This document shows positions 58,289 through 64,000 of a DNA stretch of 64,000 nt, in pieces. Origin of the DNA: Sanghuangporus weigelae (taxonomy: Eukaryota > Basidiomycota > Agaricomycetes > Hymenochaetales > Hymenochaetaceae); contig CP137321.1 of NCBI GenBank assembly GCA_033182465.1, forward strand, positions 992,001 to 1,056,000, in the 5' to 3' direction. Within the stretch, counting starts at the first letter, position 1, and every line of letters begins with the position of its first letter. Position numbers and translations under genes: made by a program. The notes beneath the pieces are model-generated. The model saw only the letters and a program-made list of their open reading frames with translations, was not told the DNA's origin and did no database searches.

Positions 58289-59149
58289 CTAGTCGTAGTC
58301 TTCCTCTTCGACCAATTTTCGTTTAATCCCGTTCACGTTGGTATTAGGCACGTCTGGGACTTCGACGCTCTCCATAGCTTCGTCCGCATCGCTATCATCA
58401 TCGCCAAACAGGCCGTTTTCGTCGTCCTGTCCGACATCACTCCCTTCCTCTCCAGGATGTGCGGTTGGAATGATGGGACCGGGTGGCGAAGCCATGTCCG
58501 CGTCCGATGGTGTACCCGGTGGTCGTGAGACAGCACCAGAATTGAGAGATCCTTGTGGTTGTGGGATGTGAGGCTTCACGTCGACCTCCTCTTCCTCCTC
58601 CTCCTCCTCTTCTTCCGACTCGTCTTCTTCGACTTCTTCGACCTCCTCGTCGTATTGTTTCACGGTGGGCGGTGGTTTGTTGGGCACGAGGTCGAAGTCG
58701 ACTTGCGTGAGCACGTGTGGTCCGGAGGGGGTGCGTACGCCGAAGACCTCTGGGACGGCCGGTAGGGGGACCGTGTTGGTTTGTTGGGCCAGTGAGAGCA
58801 TGTACTGTCCAATTGTCAGTCAACCGTGAAAGGAATCCACATAACGTGGAGCAGTCCCTCTAAATCGACTGCAACTCACCTCCTTAGGCACGCGGCCCCC
58901 CAGCTCCCACCCCACACGCGCCTGGATCGCAAGCACCACATCCTCCATCTCGATCTTCCCCGCTCTCCCCGCATGCTCCGCGTACACGAGCGCGTCGGAG
59001 AGCACCTGCGAGGTATATCGGTGCGAGAATTCTAAGAGCTGGTGAAGTACGCCTGGTTGGGCGTCTTGGATCGTTGGTGTTGAGGCGAGGAGGAGCGCGA
59101 TGCTCCGTGCGGTTGGTGGGAGAGTGTCTGTTGGTATTGAGCGGGACAT
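58289..59149 (-). CDS. TAF9: TFIID subunit TAF9 (TAFII31)
   Basis: Histone-fold subunit shared by TFIID and SAGA, pairing with TAF6. The ATG at 59149 gives MSRSIPTDTLPPTARSIALL; the open frame runs three codons further up only to a GTG. The histone fold is APTIQDAQ-type with PGVLHQLLEFSHRYTSQVLS, DALVYAEHAGRAGKIEMEDV and VLAIQARVGWELGGRVPKE. A 72-nt intron (about 58805-58876) leads to YMLSLAQQTNTVPLPAVPEV, another conserved segment. The tail has a long Glu/Asp run (58590-58640) and ends KRKLVEEEDYD. About 260 residues. Convergent with SEC12 by only 129 bp. Confidence 0.95.
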
Positions 59150-59448
59150 GGCATGCACATGCAGTTACGATTGTAGCTTGTACAAGAGTCTGGCTTCCTT
59201 TGACTTACGTAAGCACTACAGGAGACTTGAAAGCAAGATAGATTTTGGTCTACAATAAAGCACTTTTGTATTGCAAAGTACAATTCTATCAACAGATGAC
59301 AGGGTGGGACAGTATAACACGAAGCTATTGCCAGGAAGAATAGACCCAAATTTTTGGTGCGCAAGATCAGGTAGCGCCCTCATGCGTGGCCTCAGCGTCA
59401 GTCACCATGTCGTTCAAAACTCCCCTATCCAAAGTAGCAAGCTGCACA
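59150..59448. other. TAF9 promoter and SmG 3' flank
   Basis: 299 bp between two minus-strand genes. No ORF or repeat worth calling. Confidence 0.4.
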
Positions 59449-59819
59449 TCATCTTGTCGCTTCTAACGTCTCCATCGATGTGACGCTGTTTCCACGAATG
59501 ACCTGTAAGATGATTGGCACGACACAACACAATATCATCAATTGTTATTCATTCATTTGACTGCCGCGAAACACGTACAACGTTGCCAATGGGTGTCTTT
59601 TGAGCTGGAGTGGTCTCCTCGATTGCATCGTCAAGGACGAGATTGAGGAAGATGTCAAAGCCGCGAAGGGTGCCGCTGACTTTCCGGCCGCCTTGGAGGT
59701 TAACGAACAGTTTCTTGTCCATAAACTAAATAATAAGCGTGAGCATTGTATCCAAGCAAAGTGTACAGCAAACAAAGCGACCCGACCTTTTTGAGTTCTG
59801 GCTGCGATGCCTTTGACAT
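59449..59819 (-). CDS. SMX2: Small nuclear ribonucleoprotein G (SmG)
   Basis: Core Sm protein of U1, U2, U4 and U5 snRNPs. Three exons: MSKASQPELKK; FMDKKLFVNLQGGRKVSGTL, RGFDIFLNLVLDDAIEETTP, AQKTPIGNV; VIRGNSVTSMETLEATR. Sm1 motif (F-V-N-L-Q-G-G-R-K-V-x-G-x-L-R-G-F-D) and Sm2 motif (VIRGNSV) are both present. About 75 residues, the size of SmG. The start is supported by the N-terminal wording, which agrees with SmG of other organisms and not with LSm7. Confidence 0.94.
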
Positions 59820-60230
59820 GACTACGGGTTGAGCGGTGGTGACGGTTAAAGAGCAAGTGCTGGTTGAAGACAAACGCGTGCTGTGATTTGCTGAGCTGAA
59901 TTAGGCAGGCTAGGCAGTGAAGGACGGCCCAACCCAAACGGGACTCTTAGCTGCGGTCCATTCTTCATCGTCATCTCTCATCAGCCCACGTCTATGCGGC
60001 GTGTACAGGGCCTCATTACTCTATCTTAACGATAATCACTTTCTTTTCTCTTTGTGAGTCACGCTTTGTCCTCCGGATCTCTACACAACTTTGTTCATTT
60101 CTTTTTCGCCACGACAGTCCTAGCACCTTGCTTCATCCTCTCCATCTGAACTGACTTTCTTGGTTGTACATCTGGAAAACTTACTTAAATATTCTTCTTT
60201 CATCGTCTACACGGAACGAGAGCTCCTACG
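59820..60230. promoter_or_regulatory. Divergent promoter SmG/RGG protein
   Basis: 411 bp between divergent starts. The side near 60230 is T/C-rich (60040-60130), as for other leaders in this window. No ORF supported. Confidence 0.4.
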
Positions 60231-62261
60231 ATGTCTGCAACACCGAAGGGATCTGACTCAACAACTGCGTGGACGCGTCGCGGCGAGGACTCCGCCGGCT
60301 CATGGAGATCTGAAAAAGACACTGGCGCAGCTTTCCGCGGAATGACGCGCGGCCGTGGTAGAGGTGGCGGCGCAGCTCGAGGCAGGCAAGGAGGCGGACG
60401 CGGTGCTGGAAGCAGGAGCGTTTCAGCGAGGGGCGCGTTAGACGTACCGAAATCCACACCGCCCCCTTTACCTACCGAGAAAGCGGGATCTGGCGGAAGT
60501 TCCGTAGCTAAGAATAGCGCTCTGCCTCGTGAAATTCCGAAAGTTCCAAGTCGCCCAAACCTGACGGTGGATGCACAGGCTGCACAGTCGTCAGATCCGA
60601 CCTCACCTCTTTCACCCAGTAAACCTACACGACGTAGGCGGAATACACACAAACGCTCAGCGTCTGCCGCGATCCCTAAACCGATCCCGGCAGCGCTCAT
60701 GGAAGCTCTACCAACATCCCCTTCGGCTCCTCTTGTGCCCTCGTCAAAGGAATCGGGAGATCCGTCTCGGAATGTTGAGAAAGCCACGAATACCCACACA
60801 CACGTACATGACCTCCGAAATGAAATTACGAGTCTGGTACAGCACGTACGCAACATGGCTATGGACGTGAATCGACCTCATTCTCCCACTACGCATATCG
60901 ACTGGGCTGGCGATGATGACGATAGTCTACCCGATCTGGATGATTGGGGTATCAGTTCAAAACTGGCGAGCGACGTAGGCGAGACATCAGCGAAAGCTGC
61001 AAGTAGACCCGATCCTGTCACACAAACATTTCCGGATGCCTCCAGTACGTCTGTCCCGGGGAAGGTGGAGCTGAAAGATGGATCTGTTGGACAGATTGTA
61101 ACGGTTGATGGTGCTCAGAGTTCTGCAGAAAGCCCAACAGAGTCCTCGATGTCGATGTCATTATCGGCTCCTCCGCCTGTGAAGAGGACTCGTGAACGCA
61201 GGCGAGGAGGCCGAAGAGATAAGGAGAAAAGAGCATCGTTGGCTTCCCAGGTGAACGGTACTGGCGATAAGCAGGTACCGTTGACGACAACATCTAAGAA
61301 GAGTCTTCTCGAGCGCATCAGCTCTCCCATTTATCCTGAGCCTCCATCACTTCGTCAAGAGACTAAGCCGGCGCTAATACCTTCGTCCTCGGACCAGGTG
61401 ATAACTTCAGCCAAGTCTGAGCCGAACGTCTCACGTCATGGCGCTCTGCCGCCCAAGCCACCGAGTCTTCCCAAGAAGCCACCTCCGTCAAGCAAGACGT
61501 CGGGGTTATGGAGGGCCAGTAAGGTCGAACGTCCTCTCCCGAAAGATCTCAATGTTCCTGCAGAATCCGTTCCTAGTGCTACTGCCGCTCAAGGTTCGCC
61601 TGAGCCCATGGTGCAGGTAGCAAGTGCTGTTCCAGTTGTTGAGCCACTTGCAAAGGAGGAGGTCAATGATGATTCATCCAACCCTCCAAAGGAGACTACG
61701 AACACTGCTCCTTCTACGGCGCTTGAGGAGGTCACAGTACCAGCTACAAGCGCAAGTTCGTTCGACTGGTCCGAAGAGCCCATGTCGTTCAATAAAGCCG
61801 ATCAACCAGACGACGACTGGCCTTCCGTCGAAGTCGAGCCAGCAACACCCTCAAACAATGTCATTCCAGAAGCACCTCCAGCTAGCACCGCATCCATACT
61901 CTTACCTGGAGACAACACAGAAACGAAATCAAGCGGAAGCCCCAGTCCACGATTCCGCTCCCAACGTCCGCTTTCAGGAGATAGCACACCGCGTGCGCGG
62001 CGCGAACGCTCGCCGTATAAGACTCATACACCGCGCAACCACTCGATGCCGCATGCCGATTCTGTGAGTGGAAGTGGAAGTGGAAGTGGAAGTGGATCCA
62101 GGTCGAGTCCCAGTCCCAGTCCCTTCGGACGCCCGCGCCCGCAACACGCGTCGAGGCCGGTAATCCGCATGGACGCTCTAGCCATGATTTCGCGCAGCTT
62201 GCGCGAGTCCCCTCCACCCCGTCGCGAGTCGCCGCCTGCGACTAAAGTCGGTGAATCGTGA
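60231..62261 (+). CDS. RGG-box, low-complexity protein, unknown function
   Basis: 676 residues, one exon. The start MSATPKGSDSTTAWTRRGED is followed by an RG-rich stretch (GMTRGRGRGGGAARGRQGGG, residues about 37-57), typical of RNA-binding RGG boxes. A possible short helix (HDLRNEITSLVQHVRNMAMD, about residues 192-211) precedes an acidic segment HIDWAGDDDDSLPDLDDWGI (about 222). Acidic Trp motifs recur: SSFDWSEEPMSFNK (about 510) and DDDWPSVEVE (about 525). The tail has an SG dipeptide run (GSGSGSGSGSRSSPSPSPFG) and ends ATKVGES. No catalytic motif seen. The ATG is the first one after a T/C-rich leader. Function unknown; RNA-granule or translation-related roles are only guesses. Confidence 0.75.
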   Translation: MSATPKGSDSTTAWTRRGEDSAGSWRSEKDTGAAFRGMTRGRGRGGGAARGRQGGGRGAGSRSVSARGALDVPKSTPPPLPTEKAGSGGSSVAKNSALPREIPKVPSRPNLTVDAQAAQSSDPTSPLSPSKPTRRRRNTHKRSASAAIPKPIPAALMEALPTSPSAPLVPSSKESGDPSRNVEKATNTHTHVHDLRNEITSLVQHVRNMAMDVNRPHSPTTHIDWAGDDDDSLPDLDDWGISSKLASDVGETSAKAASRPDPVTQTFPDASSTSVPGKVELKDGSVGQIVTVDGAQSSAESPTESSMSMSLSAPPPVKRTRERRRGGRRDKEKRASLASQVNGTGDKQVPLTTTSKKSLLERISSPIYPEPPSLRQETKPALIPSSSDQVITSAKSEPNVSRHGALPPKPPSLPKKPPPSSKTSGLWRASKVERPLPKDLNVPAESVPSATAAQGSPEPMVQVASAVPVVEPLAKEEVNDDSSNPPKETTNTAPSTALEEVTVPATSASSFDWSEEPMSFNKADQPDDDWPSVEVEPATPSNNVIPEAPPASTASILLPGDNTETKSSGSPSPRFRSQRPLSGDSTPRARRERSPYKTHTPRNHSMPHADSVSGSGSGSGSGSRSSPSPSPFGRPRPQHASRPVIRMDALAMISRSLRESPPPRRESPPATKVGES

Positions 62262-62895
62262 CCCACGATGAAAGGTAGATATGGTGTTCTTACTGCTGCT
62301 TTTTTCTTCTTTTTGACGTTGGGAAATCGGTGATATAGTCTTTTTTTTTTTGATTATTTACGCTTTTCTCCTCCCTCGTAACTATATATATGTGCTCTAT
62401 TTTCTTTCTCGTCTTGAATGTTCACTACTGATCAGATTTGTATAAGTATTTAGTTATACCATCTATCTGTCCGCCTTACATTTGACTTCCTTCTTTTCAC
62501 TTATTATGACTATGAAGTCATTGTATATTCTACAGGATGTTTTCCTCACTCTTACTCTTTCTCCCCCTCTCTCCTCTCCCCTTTCTCTTTTCACCTGCCT
62601 ATGTTCCCGGTTCTCGTCCTGATCATTCTGTACTAGTAGTACTACGAGTTCTATCAATTATCATTTCGCATGTGTACTCCGATCGCGTTTCAGTCCAACA
62701 TCTTATTAACTAGATACTGTCTTCCGAATACACACAATCAATCAATCCCCTTGTCCAAACAAAACATTAAACACATACATACATCATGTATAGATTATGT
62801 CGCAAATGATATTGCACATCATTATGTAGTGAAGTCCCTACTTGTGTTACGCAGATACCTACTTACTTACTTACTTACGTACGTACGTACGGAAA
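62262..62895. other. Intergenic, convergent 3' ends with simple repeats
   Basis: 634 bp between the RGG-protein stop and the MDM10 stop. AT-rich, with a T tract (62341-62351). A ttac/acgt tetranucleotide repeat (62858-62892) ends just before the MDM10 stop. No gene seen. Confidence 0.5.
62858..62892. repeat. Tetranucleotide repeat (acttn, then acgtn)
   Basis: About five copies of actt run into three to four copies of acgt, directly after the MDM10 stop on the minus strand. A likely length-variable microsatellite. Confidence 0.8.
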
Positions 62896-64000
62896 CTATT
62901 CGGAACTGAAATAAGAAAATTCGAGCCCGATGGAGTTGATTGGTTTTGAGCGGTTGACGAGGTTGGAGATGACGCCGAAGCTGACGAGGGCGTTGCTTAG
63001 TCGGCCTTCCCACATGAACGCGAATTCCTTGGGGACAGAACAAGAGAGTCAGGAATGGCGTTTTAAAAAGAAGGATATGTTCAGTTGGGATGATTGGGCG
63101 TACCGAGGAAGTTGAGAGTCGAGCTTTGACAACACCCTGAATCTGTCCGCTTTCTTGTGATAACGGAGGTTCGGTGCTCTCTGACAGAGTGAAACTTTCG
63201 GGCGCGGGTATAGGCTCAGAAGGTGAGGACAATTCCGCCGTCGTCATGGTCGTCGACGTTGCAGGGGCTTCCCCACCCAAATCCGAGAGGCCAGGACCAG
63301 AGGGGAGCTGCTGTGGCTGTTTCTTACTCCTCAACCACCACTCCCCGCCCATAGTCCACTCGCTCTCATAGCTGTTGATGTTGAACGTAAAGCGCGAGCA
63401 CAGGGCAACGTCTCGCGAGACTTTGGAGGCGTACGCTGCTGTGAGGTGCCCCGTGATGGGCGAGAAGGTCGCTGTGCAGATCGTTGGGGGCTGCCAGAGG
63501 AGGGACGATTTCGGTGAAGATGTTGAGGATGAGGATGGGGAAGATGCTGAGTTGGAGGATGAGCTTGAGTTCGTTTGGAGAGCTGAATTCGGGAGAGTCG
63601 TGAAACGGACTCCAGCAGATACTATCCATTGATTGAGAGTATAGTCAGTAACGATTTGGATGGTATTGATACAAGGATTGCATTACCTCCTGCACTTTTC
63701 TCGGTACTGACATAGAACTCAGCACCTGCAGACAACCGGCCCTTCAATCCACCCTCCATAGCATCCTCTTCGTCCACCCGTTTCGGAGTCGTTCTACTAG
63801 CACTAGCTGACGACACCGACACTTCCTTGCTCGCAATCTCATTCTCACCCGGGTGTACGACAGCAGCGTCGGCCCCATTCCCATTCGCAAGTTTTCCAAA
63901 ATTGCGGAGGACGCGCAAACCGAGTATGCTCCCACCGCTCTCGGCTTGCCAGGTGTACTCCGTCCCCCAGCGGCCGGTGTCATGCTGGACGTTCATGAGC
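62896..64000 (-). CDS. MDM10: Mdm10, ERMES outer-membrane beta-barrel (C-terminal part)
   Basis: Mdm10 anchors the ER-mitochondria encounter structure and also joins the SAM complex. The gene enters from the right edge. Visible parts: DTGRWGTEYTWQAESGGSIL, LRGVRVLRNFGK-like strand text, GLKGRLSAGAEFYVSTEKSA, GVRFTTLPNS, TICTATFSPITGHLTAAYAS, KVSRDVALCSRFTFNINSYE, EWTMGGEWWLRSKK, GVVKARLSTSS, then after a 60-nt intron DVAFMWEGRLSNALVSFGVI, NSIGLEFSYFSSE. The alternating pattern of beta strands and the last strand, which resembles a SAM-recognised beta-signal, suit Mdm10. A Ser/Glu-rich insert lies between strands near 63150-63300. The N-terminus and start are outside the window. Confidence 0.8.

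Noticed and set aside
45604-62892. Tetranucleotide repeats as a CRISPR array or transposon ends
   Set aside because: They are perfect short microsatellites without spacers, and two distant sites share only the acgt unit.

Overview
The window is nuclear DNA of a filamentous basidiomycete, most likely an Agaricomycete. Genes are dense and lie on both strands. Most are cut by many introns of about 45-70 nt with GT...AG ends. Intergenic gaps are usually 150-600 bp. The encoded proteins are fungal homologues: an ERMES subunit (Mdm10), a Pho85-type cyclin, an Rck2/Srk1 kinase, a Ran1/Pat1-like kinase, a type II dihydroorotase and a mitochondrial ClpX. No virus-like element, transposon ORF, rRNA, tRNA or CRISPR array was recognised by eye. 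Exon borders quoted were read by hand from splice sites and reading frame; protein lengths of spliced genes are approximate.

Layout. 1-18.8 kb is a housekeeping block: Slh1/ASCC3 helicase (3' end cut by the window), EMC3, a Gly-Trp-rich protein, dihydroorotase (URA4), kinesin-8, a p24-beta/Emp24 cargo receptor, RanBP1, mitochondrial ClpX and Cactin. 19.3-28.8 kb holds the ubiquitin E1 (UBA1), a Pcl/Pho85-type cyclin behind a long ATG-free leader, and a HEI10/CCNB1IP1-type RING protein. 29-33.5 kb is one very large low-complexity protein with a CUE-like C-terminus. 33.7-38.3 kb is a tandem duplication, each unit carrying one intact xylitol/sorbitol-type dehydrogenase; parts are identical, introns included, while other parts have diverged. 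38.5-44 kb holds a single-exon Ran1-like kinase and a divergent pair, a WRAP53/TCAB1-like WD40 protein and a WTAP/Mum2-like coiled-coil protein. A 2.3-kb gap with no convincing gene follows. 46-64 kb carries a Ser/Pro-rich protein, a secreted GH18 chitinase-like enzyme, an Rck2/Srk1 kinase, a NIPA-type transporter, Sec12, TAF9, SmG, an RGG-box/low-complexity protein and the 3' part of Mdm10 (5' end beyond the window).

How they fit together. This is not one pathway or a metabolite cluster. Several genes serve the ER and early secretory route (EMC3, p24-beta, Sec12, Mdm10 at ER-mitochondria contacts) and several serve RNA or transcription (Cactin, SmG, TAF9, WRAP53-like, WTAP-like). Many are in divergent pairs with short shared promoters: SLH1/EMC3, URA4/kinesin-8, EMP24/RanBP1, ClpX/Cactin, WRAP53/WTAP-like, NIPA/SEC12 and SmG/RGG protein. 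The most unusual items are the mosaic dehydrogenase duplication, the GW/WG-repeat protein, the 530-nt ATG-free leader of the cyclin gene and a 23-bp motif seen three times.
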